Source: Butyrivibrio sp. LB2008 (GTDB lineage Bacteria; Bacillota; Clostridia; Lachnospirales; Lachnospiraceae). Taken from it: a stretch of 64,000 nt of DNA. The notes beneath the pieces were generated by a model that had not been told where the DNA came from, searched no databases, and was given only the letters and a program-made list of their open reading frames with translations. The DNA is taken from contig NZ_KK211308.1 of the NCBI RefSeq assembly GCF_000621565.1, positions 218,972-282,971 of the forward strand, in the 5' to 3' direction. Of this stretch, positions 16,555 through 29,837 are shown piece after piece. A program made the translations under genes and the position numbers. How positions within the stretch are numbered: the stretch's first letter is position 1; each line of letters starts with the position of its first letter.

Positions 16555-16751
16555 AGGCTACTCCTTAACTTTATCTGTATTGCATCATGCCTCTTACCAA
16601 CATAATACTACAAATACTCATTTTTGTATCTTATCAAATATCACAACTGTCACACTTCTGTTTATAAGCTTTTTTGTATTTTTACAGGCATTGAGTTTTA
16701 TGGCACCGTTTTGGTACCAGCAATCATTATTTCGAGAATTTTATGCACAAA

Positions 16752-16784
16752 AAAGGGTTTCAAGCACAAGGCTTGAAACCCTTT
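16752..16784 (-). terminator. Intrinsic terminator after tuf
   Basis: A 13-bp stem AAAGGGTTTCAAG/CTTGAAACCCTTT with a loop of seven bases, followed on the minus strand by TTTTTT. It closes the long rpoB-to-tuf transcript. Confidence 0.92.
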
Positions 16785-16816
16785 ATAAGTTCAGTGATCA
16801 TGCGATCTGATAATAA

Positions 16817-18007
16817 TTACTCAACGATTGTAGCAACCTTACCTGATCCAACTGTACGTCCACCCTCACGGATAGCGAACTTAAGACCCTGCTCCATAGC
16901 GATAGGGTGAATAAGCTCGATTGACATTGTTACGTGGTCACCAGGCATGCACATCTCAACACCATCGGGAAGGTTGCAGACACCTGTAACGTCAGTTGTT
17001 CTGAAGTAGAACTGAGGTCTGTAGTTTGTGAAGAAAGGTGTATGACGGCCACCCTCGTCCTTTGTAAGAACGTAAACCTCAGCAGTGAACTTTGTGTGGC
17101 AAGTTACTGTGCCGGGCTTTGTGATAACCTGACCTCTCTGGATACCTTCACGGTCTACACCACGAAGAAGAAGACCTACGTTGTCACCAGCTTCGCAGTA
17201 ATCCATTGTCTTACGGAACATCTCGATACCTGTTACAACAGACTTAGATGTCTCTTCCTTGATACCAACGATTTCGATTTCGTCGTTGAGGTTAAGGGCA
17301 CCTCTCTCTACTCTACCAGTAGCAACTGTTCCACGTCCTGTGATTGTGAATACGTCCTCAACAGGCATAAGGAAAGGCTTATCTGTCTCACGAGTAGGTT
17401 CAGGGATGTACTCATCAACTGTGTTCATGAGCTCGATGATCTTGTCACCCCACTCGCTCTTAGGATCCTCAAGAGCCTTAAGAGCTGAACCACGGATGAT
17501 AGGTGTATCATCGCCAGGGAACTCATACTCTGTAAGAAGGTCTCTGATCTCCATCTCAACGAGGTCAAGAAGCTCTTCATCATCAACCATATCGCACTTG
17601 TTCATGAATACGATGATGTAAGGAACACCTACCTGACGAGCAAGAAGAACATGCTCCTTTGTCTGAGCCATAACACCGTCAGTAGCAGCAACAACAAGGA
17701 TTGAACCATCCATCTGAGCTGCACCAGTGATCATGTTCTTTACATAGTCAGCGTGGCCAGGGCAGTCAACGTGAGCATAGTGTCTCTTCTCTGTCTCATA
17801 CTCGATGTGAGCTGAGTTGATTGTGATTCCACGCTCTTTCTCTTCAGGAGCCTTATCGATCTGATCGAATGCTACTGCAGGGCTGAATCCTCTATCAGCA
17901 AGTACTGCTGTGATTGCAGCTGTAAGTGTTGTCTTACCATGGTCAACGTGTCCGATTGTACCGATGTTAACGTGCGGTTTGCTTCTGTCAAATTTAGCTT
18001 TTGCCAT
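16817..18007 (-). CDS. tuf: Elongation factor Tu
   Basis: 396 residues, full length. G1 GHVDHGKT (19-26), switch I RGITIN, G3 DCPGHADY, G4 NKCD and G5 SALKAL are all present, followed by the two beta-barrel domains. It delivers aminoacyl-tRNA to the ribosomal A site with GTP. It is the last gene of the str operon, 101 bases after fusA, with GGAGG before the ATG and a strong terminator after the stop. One copy is seen here; a second elsewhere is not excluded. Confidence 0.99.
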   Translation of the reverse strand: MAKAKFDRSKPHVNIGTIGHVDHGKTTLTAAITAVLADRGFSPAVAFDQIDKAPEEKERGITINSAHIEYETEKRHYAHVDCPGHADYVKNMITGAAQMDGSILVVAATDGVMAQTKEHVLLARQVGVPYIIVFMNKCDMVDDEELLDLVEMEIRDLLTEYEFPGDDTPIIRGSALKALEDPKSEWGDKIIELMNTVDEYIPEPTRETDKPFLMPVEDVFTITGRGTVATGRVERGALNLNDEIEIVGIKEETSKSVVTGIEMFRKTMDYCEAGDNVGLLLRGVDREGIQRGQVITKPGTVTCHTKFTAEVYVLTKDEGGRHTPFFTNYRPQFYFRTTDVTGVCNLPDGVEMCMPGDHVTMSIELIHPIAMEQGLKFAIREGGRTVGSGKVATIVE

Positions 18008-18108
18008 TTCTAAATATCCTCCTTAGGTTAAATGTTAAGAGTAACATTTACATACATAATTTCACATACTATATCGATTATAGCCAAACTTTGGCGTTTA
18101 ATCAATAT

Positions 18109-20226
18109 TTATTTTCCCTTATTCGAAAGAACTTTCTCCTGAACGTTCTTAGGAACAGGCTCATATTTCTCAAAGAACATTGAGTAGTTACCACGGCCCT
18201 GTGTTCTTGAACGAAGATCTGTAGCGTATCCGAACATCTCAGCAAGAGGAACATATGCTCTTACGATCTTTCCGCCACCAAGATCATCCATTCCTTCTAC
18301 ACGTCCACGACGAGAGTTAACGTCACCGATAACATCTCCCATGTACTCTTCAGGCATTGTAACTTCAACTTTCATGATAGGCTCAAGAAGTACAGGTGAT
18401 CCCTTAGCCATAGCATCCTTGAATGCCATTGATCCGGCAATGTGGAATGCCATTTCTGATGAATCGACTTCGTGATATGATCCGTCGTATACAGTAGCAT
18501 GTACACCAACAACAGGATATCCACCAAGTGTTCCGGCCTTCATAGCCTCTTCGATACCTTCGCTGATAGGCTGGATGAATTCCTTAGGAATAGCACCGCC
18601 GACAACTTCGCTATCAAACTGGTAAAGGTTATCTCCGTTAGCATCCATGGGCTCGAAACGAACCTTACAGTGTCCGTACTGACCACGTCCACCGGACTGC
18701 TTAGCATACTTAGACTCAATATCAACTGCCTTTGTAAGAGCTTCTCTGTAAGCAACCTGAGGAGCACCAACGTTAGCCTCAACCTTATACTCACGAAGAA
18801 GTCTGTCTACGATAATATCAAGGTGAAGCTCACCCATTCCGGCAATAATTGTCTGACCTGTCTCAGAGTTTGTATGAGCTCTGAATGTAGGATCTTCTTC
18901 AGCAAGCTTCTGAAGAGCCTCATCAAGCTTCTGCTGACCGGCCTTAGTCTTAGGCTCGATAGCAAGCTCGATAACGGGATCAGGGAATTCCATAGACTCA
19001 AGGATAACAGGATTCTTCTCATCGCAAAGTGTGTCACCTGTTACAGTGTTCTTAAGTCCAACTGCAGCAGCGATATCACCAGAGTATACCTTATCAAGGT
19101 CAGATCTCTTGTTAGCGTGCATCTGAAGAATACGTCCAAGACGTTCCTTGTTATCTTTTGAGCTGTTAAGTACGTATGAACCTGAATTTGCAGTACCACG
19201 ATATACACGGAAGAATGCAAGCTTTCCTACGAAAGGATCGCTGACAATCTTAAATGCAAGAGCTGCAAACGGGCCATCGTCTGTTGACTCGATCTCAATC
19301 TCATTACCATCCATGTCTGTACCCTTACAAGCAGGGATATCAACAGGTGAAGGCATGAATTCGATAACTGCGTCAATAAGTTTCTGAATACCTCTGTTTC
19401 TGTGTGCAGAACCACAGCATACAGGGAAAGCTTTACATTCGCAAGTAGCCTTACGAAGTGCAGCCTTAAGAGCTTCCATAGAAGGCTCGTTACCCTCAAG
19501 GTACTCCATCATAAGATCCTCATCAAGATCACAGATCTTCTCAACGAGTTCGCTGTGATAAAGCTCAGCATCATCCTTAAGGTCATCAGGAATCTCACCG
19601 ATTGTGATATCCTCACCCTTATCGTCATTGTAGATGTATGCCTGCATCTCGAAAAGGTCGATAACACCCTGGAACTGATCCTCAGCTCCGATAGGAATCT
19701 CAATCATAATAGCATTTTTCTTAAGTCTGTTACGAATCTGCTCAACAGCTCCGTAGTAGTTTGCTCCGATGATATCCATCTTGTTGATGAATGCCATACG
19801 AGGAACATTAAATCCATCAGCCTGACGCCATACGTTCTCAGACTGAGGCTCAACGCCTTCCTTAGCACTGAATACGCCTACAGCGCCATCAAGTACTCTA
19901 AGTGAACGCTCAACCTCAACGGTGAAGTCTACGTGACCGGGAGTATCAATGATATTGATACGGTGCTCAAGAGCTCCGGGCTTAGCCTTTCCGTTTTCCT
20001 GAAGTGTCCAGTGGCAAGTTGTAGCTGCTGATGTGATAGTGATACCTCTTTCCTGCTCCTGTTCCATCCAGTCCATAGTAGCAGTACCTTCATAGGTCTC
20101 ACCAATTTTATAATTTACACCGGTATAGTAAAGAATACGCTCTGTGAGTGTAGTCTTACCTGCGTCGATATGCGCCATGATACCAATGTTCCTGGTTCTC
20201 TCCAATGGGTATTGTCTATCAGCCAA
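18109..20226 (-). CDS. fusA: Elongation factor G
   Basis: 705 residues, full length. AHIDAGKT (17-24), [16 protein letters not shown] and NKMD give the GTPase core; the C-terminal domains IV and V ([18 protein letters not shown]) are intact. It drives translocation on the ribosome. It lies in the canonical order rpsL-rpsG-fusA-tuf with 35 bases between rpsG and fusA. GRGQYGH and RRGRV loops argue for the translocation-type EF-G rather than a recycling paralogue. Confidence 0.99.
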   Translation of the reverse strand: MADRQYPLERTRNIGIMAHIDAGKTTLTERILYYTGVNYKIGETYEGTATMDWMEQEQERGITITSAATTCHWTLQENGKAKPGALEHRINIIDTPGHVDFTVEVERSLRVLDGAVGVFSAKEGVEPQSENVWRQADGFNVPRMAFINKMDIIGANYYGAVEQIRNRLKKNAIMIEIPIGAEDQFQGVIDLFEMQAYIYNDDKGEDITIGEIPDDLKDDAELYHSELVEKICDLDEDLMMEYLEGNEPSMEALKAALRKATCECKAFPVCCGSAHRNRGIQKLIDAVIEFMPSPVDIPACKGTDMDGNEIEIESTDDGPFAALAFKIVSDPFVGKLAFFRVYRGTANSGSYVLNSSKDNKERLGRILQMHANKRSDLDKVYSGDIAAAVGLKNTVTGDTLCDEKNPVILESMEFPDPVIELAIEPKTKAGQQKLDEALQKLAEEDPTFRAHTNSETGQTIIAGMGELHLDIIVDRLLREYKVEANVGAPQVAYREALTKAVDIESKYAKQSGGRGQYGHCKVRFEPMDANGDNLYQFDSEVVGGAIPKEFIQPISEGIEEAMKAGTLGGYPVVGVHATVYDGSYHEVDSSEMAFHIAGSMAFKDAMAKGSPVLLEPIMKVEVTMPEEYMGDVIGDVNSRRGRVEGMDDLGGGKIVRAYVPLAEMFGYATDLRSRTQGRGNYSMFFEKYEPVPKNVQEKVLSNKGK

Positions 20227-20261
20227 AGGTTCTTCCTCCTAAAAATCTAAATCTCACCAGA

Positions 20262-20732
20262 TTAGAATCTGTAATGTGAGAATGCCTTGTTTGCTTCTGC
20301 CATCTTGTGCATGTCTTCTTTTCTCTTTACAGCTGCACCAGTGTTATTGTATGCATCCATAATCTCTGAAGCGAGTCTGTCTACCATAGTCTTCTCGCCT
20401 CTTGCACGTGAGAATGTTACAAGCCAACGAAGTGCAAGCGCCTGACGTCTATCAGGTCTAACCTCGATAGGAACCTGGTAAGTAGCACCACCAATACGTC
20501 TAGCTTTAACTTCGAGAGCAGGCATGATGTTATTCATAGCTCCCTCGAAAATTTCAAGAGCAGGCTTTCCACCCTTCTCTTCTACCTGTGCAAATGCACC
20601 ATATACGATCTTCTGAGCAACACCCTTCTTACCATCAAGCATAACCTGATTAACAAGCTTTGTTACTACCTTGTTATCGTATAAAGGATCTGCTAATACG
20701 TCACGTTTTACAATATGTCCTTTACGCGGCAC
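20262..20732 (-). CDS. rpsG: 30S ribosomal protein S7
   Basis: 156 residues, the usual S7 length. It opens [19 protein letters not shown] and contains [24 protein letters not shown] S7 core sequence that contacts the 3' major domain of 16S rRNA. S7 nucleates assembly of the 30S head. A good AAAGGAGG site precedes the ATG. The 192-base gap to rpsL is longer than in many relatives and has only weak inverted repeats. Confidence 0.98.
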   Translation of the reverse strand: MPRKGHIVKRDVLADPLYDNKVVTKLVNQVMLDGKKGVAQKIVYGAFAQVEEKGGKPALEIFEGAMNNIMPALEVKARRIGGATYQVPIEVRPDRRQALALRWLVTFSRARGEKTMVDRLASEIMDAYNNTGAAVKRKEDMHKMAEANKAFSHYRF

Positions 20733-20924
20733 GGTTCTTCCCTCCTTTAGAATCGCTAGTGAATAAAATTCACTGCTTACTATAAATCATCGGTACTCAC
20801 TAATTTAGTGTACGTGCGGTTTTCTAACTTTAGAACAATAATACTGCCCGTAATACAGGCGTGTTACTACTATATCTATACAGAATAGAATCCCAACACT
20901 TAAAAAATTAGATCAATTAATAAA

Positions 20925-21344
20925 TTACTTGGCAGCCTTAGGTCTCTTAGCGCCATACTTAGAACGAGCCTGTTTTCTGTCGGCTACGCCTGCAGTATCA
21001 AGAGTACCTCTGATGATGTGATACCTTGTACCAGGCAGATCCTTAACTCTTCCACCACGGATGAGAACTACGCTATGCTCCTGAAGGTTGTGACCTTCTC
21101 CGGGAATGTAGCTTGTTACCTCGATACCGTTAGAAAGACGTACTCTGGCGATTTTTCTCAGAGCAGAGTTAGGCTTCTTAGGGGTTGCTGTCTTAACTGC
21201 TGTGCAAACACCACGCTTCTGAGGAGAAGCTGTTGCAGTTGCTTTCTTATGAAGAGAGTTAAAACCCTTCTGCAACGCAGGTGCTGTAGACTTCTTAACA
21301 GATGTCTGACGACCCTTTCTAACTAACTGGTTAAATGTTGGCAT
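20925..21344 (-). CDS. rpsL: 30S ribosomal protein S12
   Basis: 139 residues from [12 protein letters not shown] at 21344, where CAGGAGGTGAAAGGA precedes the ATG; an in-frame extension to 21422 crosses a hairpin and is not used. [17 protein letters not shown] and the [11 protein letters not shown] loop are the decoding-centre parts. The lysine positions linked to streptomycin resistance (KKPNS; VKDLPG context) are wild type. First gene of the str group and separated from rpoC by a hairpin. Confidence 0.98.
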   Translation of the reverse strand: MPTFNQLVRKGRQTSVKKSTAPALQKGFNSLHKKATATASPQKRGVCTAVKTATPKKPNSALRKIARVRLSNGIEVTSYIPGEGHNLQEHSVVLIRGGRVKDLPGTRYHIIRGTLDTAGVADRKQARSKYGAKRPKAAK

Positions 21345-21388
21345 TCCTTTCACCTCCTGTTTTGATGTAAAACATATATGCATACAAC

Positions 21389-21412
21389 AAAGGGGTAAAA
21401 AATCACCCCTTT
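21389..21412 (-). terminator. Hairpin between rpoC and rpsL (weak terminator or processing site)
   Basis: Perfect 8-bp stem AAAGGGGT/ACCCCTTT with an eight-base loop. On the minus strand it is followed only by GTTGTATG, not a run of T, so partial termination or mRNA processing between the rpo and str parts is likelier than full termination. Confidence 0.6.
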
Positions 21413-21469
21413 GAAAGTACACGCAATTATAAAGTATAAGTATAAATCAAAATTATGTCAACTTTTTTA

Positions 21470-24400
21470 TTATTCGTCTTCAGAAACTGAAACTTCCTCA
21501 TCGAAATCATCCTCGTCGACAATAACTTCATCACCTAAATCTCTCTTCTTTTTCTTAAGAATGAGCTTTTCGGGATCTGAGAAGTTTGCATCGGTATTAA
21601 GAGGTGTATTTCTATATCTCTTCATACCTGTACCTGCGGGAATCAACTTACCGATAATAACGTTCTCTTTAAGTCCGATAAGCGGATCAACCTTTCCTTT
21701 GATGGCAGCATCTGTAAGAACCTTAGTTGTTTCCTGGAAGGAAGCTGCTGAAAGGAATGAGTTTGTTGCAAGAGCTGCCTTGGTAATACCAAGGATTACC
21801 TGCTTACCTTCTGCAGGTCTCTTTCCTTCAGAAATAAGTTCTTCATTACTATCTTCAAAGTCAAGCACATCTACAAGTGTTCCGGGAAGGAAATCTGTAT
21901 CTCCGCTCTCGTCGATTCTTACTTTCTTAAGCATCTGACGAACGATAACTTCGATATGCTTATCACAGATATCAACACCCTGTAAGCGGTAAACTCTCTG
22001 AACTTCTCTCAAGAGGTAATCCTGAACTGCACGGATTCCCTTGATCTTAAGAAGATCATGAGGGTTAACTGAACCTTCTGTAAGTTCGTCACCGGCTTCA
22101 ATTGTTGTTCCGTCCTGAACCTTGATACGTGATCCGTAAGGAATGAGGTAAGCCTTTGATTCGCCTGTCTCATCATTTGTTACGATAACTTCACGCTTCT
22201 TCTTTGTATCTCTGATCTCAGCTCTTCCGTCAAGCTCTGAGATAATTGCAAGTCCCTTAGGCTTTCTTGCTTCGAACAACTCCTCTACACGGGGAAGACC
22301 CTGTGTGATATCGCCACCGGCAACACCACCGGTATGGAATGTTCTCATTGTAAGCTGTGTACCGGGCTCACCGATTGACTGAGCAGCGATGATACCAACT
22401 GCCTCACCGACCTGTACAGCCTCTCCTGTTGCCATGTTAGCACCGTAGCACTTAGCACAGATTCCGTTGTGTGAACGGCAAGTAAGAATTGTACGGATCT
22501 TAACTGCCTCAACAGGCTGTCCCTTAGCATTAACACCTACTGAAAGGATCTTAGCGGCACGAGAAGGAGTAATCATATGATTCTTCTTAACGATTACGTT
22601 TCCGTCCTTGTCCTTGATGGTCTCACATGAATATCTTCCTGTGATTCTGTCCTTCAAAGGCTCAATTGTTTCCTTACCATCCATGAATGCCTTAACTGTC
22701 ATTCCGGGGATAACATCCTTATCAGCACAGCAGTCAATGTCACGAATAATAAGTTCCTGTGATACGTCAACCATTCGACGTGTAAGGTATCCTGAATCGG
22801 CTGTTCTAAGAGCTGTATCTGACAGACCCTTACGAGCACCGTGAGCTGACATAAAGTATTCCAAAACGTCAAGTCCTTCACGGAAGTTAGACTTGATAGG
22901 AAGCTCGATAGTACGACCTGTTGTATCAGCCATAAGTCCACGCATACCTGCAAGCTGCTTGATCTGCTGGTTACTACCACGGGCACCTGAGTCAGCCATC
23001 ATGTAGATGTTGTTGTACTTATCAAGACCTGCAAGAAGCACATCTGTAAGTTCTTTATCGGTCTCCATCCAAGTATCAACAACTGCACGATAACGCTCTT
23101 CGTCAGTGATGAGACCACGGCGATAGTTTGCTGCGATCTTATCAACTGTAGCCTGTGCTTCATCAAGCATCTGCTGCTTCTGCGGAGGCACTGTCATATC
23201 AGCGATTGAAACGGTCATAGCTGCTCTTGTCGAGTAGTGATAACCTGTAGCCTTGATATTATCAAGAACCTCAGCTGTTGCAAATGTTCCGTGAGTATTG
23301 ATCATAGCGGTAACAATCTGCTTAAGCTGTTTCTTACCAACCATGAAGTCTACTTCAAGCTTAAATGTGTTCTCAGGAACACTTCTGTCTACAAATCCAA
23401 GATCCTGAGGAATAATCTCATTGAAGAGGAATCTTCCGAGAGTTGACTCTACGATTCCGCTTTCAACTGTTCCGTCAGGCTTATTTCTTTCCATTCTGAT
23501 CTTGATTCTGGTCTGCAATGTGCAGTAACCGTTCTCATATGCAAGAATAGCCTCGTCTACGCTCTTGAAGAACTTGCCTTCCCCCATAGCACCGGGTCTT
23601 TCCTGTGTAAGATAGTAGATACCAAGTACCATATCCTGTGTAGGAACGTTTACAGGGCCACCATCTGAAGGCTTAAGCAAGTTATTAGGTGAGAGCATAA
23701 GGAATCTACACTCTGCCTGTGCCTCTACTGAAAGAGGAAGGTGTACAGCCATCTGGTCTCCGTCGAAGTCGGCGTTGAAAGGTGTACATACAAGAGGATG
23801 AAGCTTAATAGCCTTACCTTCTACAAGGATAGGCTCGAAAGCCTGAATACCAAGTCTGTGAAGTGTGGGAGCACGGTTAAGCATAACAGGGTGCTCTTTG
23901 ATAACATCCTCAAGAACATCCCATACCTGCTCATCGAGTCTCTCAACAAGCTTCTTGGCATTCTTTATATTCTGTGAAATTCCTCTGGAAACAAGCTCCT
24001 TCATAACGAAAGGCTTAAAGAGCTCGATAGCCATTTCCTTGGGAAGTCCACACTGATAAATCTTAAGCTCGGGTCCTACTACGATAACTGAACGTCCTGA
24101 ATAGTCAACACGCTTACCAAGGAGGTTCTGACGGAATCTTCCGGACTTACCCTTAAGCATATCTGAAAGTGACTTAAGTGCTCTGTTTCCGGGTCCTGTA
24201 ACAGGTCTTCCTCTTCTACCGTTATCGATGAGGGCATCAACAGCTTCCTGAAGCATTCTCTTCTCGTTGCGAACAATGATATCAGGTGCGCCGAGATCAA
24301 GAAGTCTCTTAAGTCTGTTGTTTCTGTTAATAATTCTTCTGTAAAGATCGTTAAGATCTGATGTTGCAAAACGTCCACCGTCAAGCTGTACCATAGGACG

Positions 24401-25204
24401 AAGATCCGGAGGGATTACAGGGATGCAATCCATGATCATCCATGCAGGAAGGTTTCCTGACTCTCTGAAGGCTTCTACAACCTCGAGACGCTTGATGATT
24501 CTTGTTCTCTTCTGTCCGCTTGAAGTATCAAGACCTTCCTTAAGCTCCTGATATTCCTTCTCAAGATCGATATCAAGGAGAAGCTCTTTAATAGCCTCGG
24601 CGCCCATTCCTGCGCGGAACTTAGGTCCCCACTCTTCTCTTGCGTCCTGATATTCTTTCTCTGAAAGTACCTGCTTGTAATCAAGTGTTGTTTCGCCGGG
24701 ATCAAGTACTATATAAGATGCAAAATACAGCACCTTCTCAAGCACACGGGGTGAAAGGTCAAGGATAAGTCCCATTCTGCTGGGAATACCCTTGAAGTAC
24801 CAGATATGTGATACAGGAGCTGCAAGCTCGATGTATCCCATTCTCTCACGACGTACGCTGCTCTTTGTGATCTCTACGCCACAACGGTCGCAGACAACAC
24901 CCTTATATCTAATTTTCTTGTACTTACCACAATGACATTCCCAGTCCTTGGTAGGTCCAAAAATTCTTTCGCAGAACAAACCGTCTCTTTCAGGCTTTAA
25001 TGTTCTGTAGTTAATTGTTTCAGGCTTGGTAACTTCTCCGCTCTTGGGATCGTTATCAATTCTATGTGCCCAGCTTCTGATCTTCTCAGGAGAAGCAAGA
25101 CCGATCTTAATTGAGTCGAAAGTCATCGGCTGATAGGTCTGCTGCTGGGTTGTTCTTCCACTTGAAGCCTCATTTATTGCTTTATTCATTGTTGAATCAG
25201 ACAT
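21470..25204 (-). CDS. rpoC: RNA polymerase beta' subunit
   Basis: 1244 residues. Near the N-terminus lies the zinc-binding CxC...CxxC cluster (CHCGKY ... CDRCG). The catalytic magnesium site [12 protein letters not shown] is present, as is the second zinc site around [13 protein letters not shown], and the trigger-loop region [12 protein letters not shown]. The protein ends with an acidic tail ([18 protein letters not shown]). It directly follows rpoB (38 bases). Confidence 0.99.
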   Translation of the reverse strand: MSDSTMNKAINEASSGRTTQQQTYQPMTFDSIKIGLASPEKIRSWAHRIDNDPKSGEVTKPETINYRTLKPERDGLFCERIFGPTKDWECHCGKYKKIRYKGVVCDRCGVEITKSSVRRERMGYIELAAPVSHIWYFKGIPSRMGLILDLSPRVLEKVLYFASYIVLDPGETTLDYKQVLSEKEYQDAREEWGPKFRAGMGAEAIKELLLDIDLEKEYQELKEGLDTSSGQKRTRIIKRLEVVEAFRESGNLPAWMIMDCIPVIPPDLRPMVQLDGGRFATSDLNDLYRRIINRNNRLKRLLDLGAPDIIVRNEKRMLQEAVDALIDNGRRGRPVTGPGNRALKSLSDMLKGKSGRFRQNLLGKRVDYSGRSVIVVGPELKIYQCGLPKEMAIELFKPFVMKELVSRGISQNIKNAKKLVERLDEQVWDVLEDVIKEHPVMLNRAPTLHRLGIQAFEPILVEGKAIKLHPLVCTPFNADFDGDQMAVHLPLSVEAQAECRFLMLSPNNLLKPSDGGPVNVPTQDMVLGIYYLTQERPGAMGEGKFFKSVDEAILAYENGYCTLQTRIKIRMERNKPDGTVESGIVESTLGRFLFNEIIPQDLGFVDRSVPENTFKLEVDFMVGKKQLKQIVTAMINTHGTFATAEVLDNIKATGYHYSTRAAMTVSIADMTVPPQKQQMLDEAQATVDKIAANYRRGLITDEERYRAVVDTWMETDKELTDVLLAGLDKYNNIYMMADSGARGSNQQIKQLAGMRGLMADTTGRTIELPIKSNFREGLDVLEYFMSAHGARKGLSDTALRTADSGYLTRRMVDVSQELIIRDIDCCADKDVIPGMTVKAFMDGKETIEPLKDRITGRYSCETIKDKDGNVIVKKNHMITPSRAAKILSVGVNAKGQPVEAVKIRTILTCRSHNGICAKCYGANMATGEAVQVGEAVGIIAAQSIGEPGTQLTMRTFHTGGVAGGDITQGLPRVEELFEARKPKGLAIISELDGRAEIRDTKKKREVIVTNDETGESKAYLIPYGSRIKVQDGTTIEAGDELTEGSVNPHDLLKIKGIRAVQDYLLREVQRVYRLQGVDICDKHIEVIVRQMLKKVRIDESGDTDFLPGTLVDVLDFEDSNEELISEGKRPAEGKQVILGITKAALATNSFLSAASFQETTKVLTDAAIKGKVDPLIGLKENVIIGKLIPAGTGMKRYRNTPLNTDANFSDPEKLILKKKKRDLGDEVIVDEDDFDEEVSVSEDE

Positions 25205-25242
25205 TCGTAACCTCTTTTCTTTGCTTTATTAGTTACTGCAAA

Positions 25243-28200
25243 TCACTCGTCATCAGATGCGTCGTCAAAATCGTCATAATTGTCATCTGAATCAAAGTTT
25301 CCGGAATCTTCTACTTCCGATACAAGTTCACCACTTTCATCGAAACGCTGCTGTGTATAACCGTTTGCCTCAAATGATTCCTGTCCATAGTCACGACCTG
25401 CGTTATCGCCTTCAATCTCTGTGCGATAATCAGAATCTGTATAATCAACGCTCTCTTTGATTTCAACTTCTGTGTTGTCTTCGCGAAGAACTTTGATGTC
25501 AAGTCCGAGTGACTGAAGCTCTTTCAAAAGAACCTTAAATGACTCAGGTACTCCGGGTTCAGGTATATTGTCACCCTTGATGATAGCTTCATATGTCTTA
25601 ACACGTCCTACAACATCATCAGACTTAACTGTAAGAATCTCCTGCAATGTGTATGCAGCACCGTATGCTTCCAGTGCCCAAACCTCCATCTCTCCGAAAC
25701 GCTGTCCACCGAACTGCGCTTTACCACCGAGAGGCTGCTGTGTAACAAGTGAGTAAGGGCCGGTTGAACGAGCATGGATCTTATCGTCAACCAGATGGTG
25801 GAGCTTAAGGTAATGCATGTGACCGATTGTTGTCGGGCTGTCAAACTTCTGACCTGTTCTACCGTCACGGAGCTGAACCTTTCCGTCCGATCTGATAGGA
25901 ACACCCTTCCAGAGTTCTCTGTGATCCCTGTTCTCATATAAGTAATCCATGATTTCAGGAACAACAAGGTCTTTATACTTAGCTTCAAAATCTTCCCATG
26001 AGCTGTTAACGTAATCGTTAGCCATCTCAAGTGTATTCTGGATATCTATCTCGTTAGCACCATCGAAAATAGGTGTAGCAATATTAAATCCAAGTGCCTT
26101 AGCAGCAAGTGAAAGGTGAATCTCGAGGACCTGTCCGATATTCATACGGGAAGGAACGCCGAGAGGGTTAAGCACGATGTCAAGAGGTCTGCCGTTAGGA
26201 AGATAAGGCATATCCTCAATAGGAAGTACGCGGGAAACGACACCCTTGTTACCGTGACGTCCGGCCATCTTATCACCTACGGAAATCTTTCTCTTCTGTG
26301 CTATATAGATACGAACCGCCTGGTTAACACCGGGTGAAAGCTCGTCTCCGTTCTCTCTTGTGAATACTTTTGCATCAACGATGATACCGTACTCACCGTG
26401 AGGAACCTTAAGAGATGTATCTCTTACTTCTCTTGCCTTCTCACCAAAGATTGCTCTAAGGAGTCTCTCTTCTGCTGTAAGTTCTGTCTCACCCTTAGGT
26501 GTAACCTTACCAACAAGAATGTCACCTGCACGAACCTCTGCACCGATGCGGATAATTCCGCGATCATCAAGATCCTTGAGTGCGTCATCACCGACACCGG
26601 GAACGTCTCTTGTGATCTCTTCAGGTCCAAGCTTTGTCTCACGAGCTTCTGCTTCGTATTCTTCAATGTGAACAGATGTAAATACATCATCACGTACAAG
26701 TCTCTCTGAAAGAAGAACAGCATCCTCGTAGTTGTAACCTTCCCATGTCATGAATCCGATGAGAGGGTTCTTACCAAGACCAAGTTCTCCCTGTGAAGTT
26801 GAAGGACCATCGGCAATAACCTGTCCTGCTTCTACGTGGTCACCCTTGAATACGATAGGTCTCTGATTGTAGCAGTTACTCTGGTTAGATCTCTGGAACT
26901 TAATAAGATGGAATTCTTCTTTTTCTCCATCATCATATGTCATCTGAATAAGCTTACTGTCAACAAAATCAATAGTTCCCGCTTTTCTTGCAACTACGCA
27001 GACACCTGAGTCAACAGCTGCCTTACGCTCCATTCCTGTACCTACTGCAGGAGCTTCTGTAGTAAGAAGCGGCACTGCCTGACGCTGCATGTTTGATCCC
27101 ATAAGGGCACGGTTAGCATCGTCGTTCTCAAGGAAAGGAATAAGTGCTGTAGCTACAGAGAATACCATTCTGGGAGACACGTCCATATACTCAAATGCAG
27201 TCTTGGGATATGCTGAAGTCTCCTCTCTGTAACGACCGGAAACTGTGTTGTTCTTGAAGCATCCGTTCTCGTCAAGAGGTGTATTAGCCTGAGCTACATG
27301 ATAATTATCTTCTTCATCTGCTGTAAGGTATTCAACCTCGTCCGTAACTCTGGGATTTTCCGGATCGGACTGGTCAACCTTACGGTATGGAGCCTCTACG
27401 AAACCATAATCATTAACTCTTGCATAACTTGCGAGTGAGTTAATAAGACCGATGTTAGGTCCTTCAGGTGTCTCGATAGGGCACATACGTCCATAGTGTG
27501 TATAGTGTACGTCTCGAACCTCGAATCCGGCTCTGTCTCTTGAAAGACCACCGGGTCCCAAAGCTGAAAGACGTCTCTTGTGAGTAAGCTCACCAAGAGG
27601 GTTGTTCTGGTCCATGAACTGTGAAAGCTGTGATGAACCAAAGAACTCCTTAACAGCTGCCTGTACAGGCTTAATATTGATAAGGATCTGAGGAGATACT
27701 TCCTCTGTATCATGAGTTGTCATTCTCTCACGAACAACTCTCTCAAGTCTTGAAAGACCGATACGATACTGATTCTGAAGAAGCTCACCTACGCAGCGGA
27801 TACGTCTGTTACCCAAGTGATCGATATCGTCGTCATTACCGATACCATACTCAAGGTTGATGTTATAGTTGATGGAAGCAATGATATCTTCTCTTGTAAC
27901 ATGCTTGGGAATAAGCTCATGTACACGCTTCTTGATTGTCTCAGCAAGACCTTCGGGGTCGTTCTTTGCTGTGTACTCATCAAGGATCTCTTTAAGTACA
28001 GGATAATAAACATCCTCATTGATTCCGAGTTCTGCGGGATCGCACTCAATGAAATGTGTAATATCAACCATCATGTTTGAAAGAACCTTAACATTGCGCT
28101 CTTCCTCCTGAAGGTATACATAAGGAATAGCACTGTTCTGGATCTCTGTTGCAAGTGCGCGGTCAACCTTAGTACCTGCAGATGCGATCATCTCACCTGT

Positions 28201-29121
28201 AAGCTCGTCAACAACGTCCTGTGCAAGCACATGACCATTAATTCTGTTCTTGAAATGAAGTTTCTTATTAAACTTATATCTTCCTACCTTAGCAAGGTCG
28301 TATCTTCTTGAATCGAAGAACATTGCATTGATAAGACTCTCTGCGCTCTCTACCGAAAGAGGCTCACCGGGACGAATTTTTCTGTACAGCTCAAGAAGGC
28401 CGCTCTGATAATCTGATGAAGCGTCCTTTGAAAAGCTTCCCTGAATCTTGGGCTCATCGCCAAAGAGTTCGAGAATTTCTTCATTTGTACCTATTCCGAG
28501 AGCTCTGATAAGAACTGTAACGGGAACCTTTCTGGTTCTGTCAACTCTTGCGTAGAATACGTCGTTGGAGTCTGTTTCATACTCAAGCCATGCACCCCTG
28601 TTAGGAATAACAGTACATGCTATAAGTTCCTTTCCAACCTTATCGTATGTGATATCATAGTAGATACCGGGGGAACGTACCAACTGACTGACTATAACTC
28701 GCTCGGCTCCGTTAATAACGAACGTGCCCGTCGCAGTCATAAGAGGAAGGTCGCCCATAAATATTTCATGTTCCGTAAATTCGTTCTTTTCCTTGTTGTG
28801 AAGGCGAACCTTTACCTTTAAAGGTGCAGCAAATGTTGCATCTCTCTCCTTGCACTTCTCAATCGTATTCTTATTTTTGTCAATCTCATCCTCACAAAGC
28901 TTGAAATCAACAAATTCCAGACTGAGTTTGCCACTGTAGTCCTCAATAGGAGAGATATCGTCAAAGACTTCTTTCAAGCCTTCGTCGAGAAACCACTGAT
29001 AGGAATTCTTCTGAACTTCAATCAGGTTCGGCATCTCCAGGACTTCCTTCTGGCGCTGGAAGCTCATTCGTATGTTCTTACCAGAGCCGGTAGGATGTAA
29101 TCTGTTTTTTTCCATTGACAT
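25243..29121 (-). CDS. rpoB: RNA polymerase beta subunit
   Basis: 1292 residues. The rifampicin-binding cluster reads [32 protein letters not shown] in the protein's centre (wild-type residues at the usual resistance sites), and [12 protein letters not shown] and the C-terminal clamp [20 protein letters not shown] are standard. After the normal end there is an extra tail of ~90 residues, rich in Asp/Glu and ending [16 protein letters not shown]. Transcription can start at the promoter 29226-29254 or read through from rplL. Confidence 0.99.
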   Translation of the reverse strand: MSMEKNRLHPTGSGKNIRMSFQRQKEVLEMPNLIEVQKNSYQWFLDEGLKEVFDDISPIEDYSGKLSLEFVDFKLCEDEIDKNKNTIEKCKERDATFAAPLKVKVRLHNKEKNEFTEHEIFMGDLPLMTATGTFVINGAERVIVSQLVRSPGIYYDITYDKVGKELIACTVIPNRGAWLEYETDSNDVFYARVDRTRKVPVTVLIRALGIGTNEEILELFGDEPKIQGSFSKDASSDYQSGLLELYRKIRPGEPLSVESAESLINAMFFDSRRYDLAKVGRYKFNKKLHFKNRINGHVLAQDVVDELTGEMIASAGTKVDRALATEIQNSAIPYVYLQEEERNVKVLSNMMVDITHFIECDPAELGINEDVYYPVLKEILDEYTAKNDPEGLAETIKKRVHELIPKHVTREDIIASINYNINLEYGIGNDDDIDHLGNRRIRCVGELLQNQYRIGLSRLERVVRERMTTHDTEEVSPQILINIKPVQAAVKEFFGSSQLSQFMDQNNPLGELTHKRRLSALGPGGLSRDRAGFEVRDVHYTHYGRMCPIETPEGPNIGLINSLASYARVNDYGFVEAPYRKVDQSDPENPRVTDEVEYLTADEEDNYHVAQANTPLDENGCFKNNTVSGRYREETSAYPKTAFEYMDVSPRMVFSVATALIPFLENDDANRALMGSNMQRQAVPLLTTEAPAVGTGMERKAAVDSGVCVVARKAGTIDFVDSKLIQMTYDDGEKEEFHLIKFQRSNQSNCYNQRPIVFKGDHVEAGQVIADGPSTSQGELGLGKNPLIGFMTWEGYNYEDAVLLSERLVRDDVFTSVHIEEYEAEARETKLGPEEITRDVPGVGDDALKDLDDRGIIRIGAEVRAGDILVGKVTPKGETELTAEERLLRAIFGEKAREVRDTSLKVPHGEYGIIVDAKVFTRENGDELSPGVNQAVRIYIAQKRKISVGDKMAGRHGNKGVVSRVLPIEDMPYLPNGRPLDIVLNPLGVPSRMNIGQVLEIHLSLAAKALGFNIATPIFDGANEIDIQNTLEMANDYVNSSWEDFEAKYKDLVVPEIMDYLYENRDHRELWKGVPIRSDGKVQLRDGRTGQKFDSPTTIGHMHYLKLHHLVDDKIHARSTGPYSLVTQQPLGGKAQFGGQRFGEMEVWALEAYGAAYTLQEILTVKSDDVVGRVKTYEAIIKGDNIPEPGVPESFKVLLKELQSLGLDIKVLREDNTEVEIKESVDYTDSDYRTEIEGDNAGRDYGQESFEANGYTQQRFDESGELVSEVEDSGNFDSDDNYDDFDDASDDE

Positions 29122-29225
29122 TCACCCCGTTCTTTAAGTTTTTTTGATATTGATAAAGACTCTTACGTGCAAGACTGTATAAAAATGCACAGTAAGACAC
29201 ACTACACCATAATAGTGCATCATCC

Positions 29226-29254
29226 ATTGTACTTCTATAGAAACTTCATGTCAA
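29226..29254 (-). promoter_or_regulatory. Promoter for rpoB
   Basis: On the minus strand TTGACA (29249-29254) and TACAAT (29226-29231) with a 17-base spacer. It would give a ~100-nt 5' UTR for rpoBC and lies after the terminator that follows rplL. Confidence 0.8.
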
Positions 29255-29340
29255 GCAAAATTTAATATTTGTTTCCATGAAATTTTAGATTTCATGCAGA
29301 GAGGAACAAAGAATCCCTGCATAACTTTTTGGGTTCAGAT

Positions 29341-29371
29341 GAAAAAAGACGGATTGCTTATGCAATCCGCC
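29341..29371 (-). terminator. Terminator/attenuator after rplL
   Basis: Stem CGGATTGC/GCAATCCG with a four-base loop, followed on the minus strand by TCTTTTTTC. It matches the attenuator usually found between rplL and rpoB, which lowers polymerase relative to ribosomal protein output. Confidence 0.85.
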
Positions 29372-29395
29372 TCATAATTCAGTATGAAGATTAAA

Positions 29396-29770
29396 TTACT
29401 TAAGAGTAACCTTAGCACCTTCAGCCTCAACCTTAGCCTTGATATCATCAGCTTCAGCCTTAGAAACGTTCTCTTTGATTACCTTAGGAGCGCCCTCTAC
29501 GAGATCCTTTGCTTCCTTAAGTCCAAGACCTGTGATCTCACGAACAACCTTGATAACCTTAACCTTGTTAGCACCAACCTCTGTAAGCTCAACGTTGAAC
29601 TCAGTCTTCTCTTCAGCACCTGCTGCGCCAGCGCCTGCTGCTGCAACTACTACTCCAGCTGCTGCAGATACACCAAACTCTTCCTCGCAAGCCTTTACAA
29701 GATCATTTAATTCAAGAACTGTTAACTCTTTGATAGCATCAATAATTTCTGCTGTAGACAACTTTGCCAT
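29396..29770 (-). CDS. rplL: 50S ribosomal protein L7/L12
   Basis: 124 residues. An N-terminal dimerisation region ([20 protein letters not shown]), an alanine-rich hinge ([17 protein letters not shown]) and the C-terminal factor-binding domain ([20 protein letters not shown]) are all clear. Forms the stalk with L10 and recruits translation GTPases. It follows rplJ by 67 bases, the normal arrangement. Confidence 0.98.
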   Translation of the reverse strand: MAKLSTAEIIDAIKELTVLELNDLVKACEEEFGVSAAAGVVVAAAGAGAAGAEEKTEFNVELTEVGANKVKVIKVVREITGLGLKEAKDLVEGAPKVIKENVSKAEADDIKAKVEAEGAKVTLK

Positions 29771-29837
29771 TTTTATACCTCCGTATAGTTTTATTCATAA
29801 AATTATATGTATCGTTTTTTACGAAGCAATGCACAGA

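Noticed and set aside
16580..16810. Plus-strand ORF across the tuf terminator
   Set aside because: It contains the terminator hairpin and shows no protein-like features.
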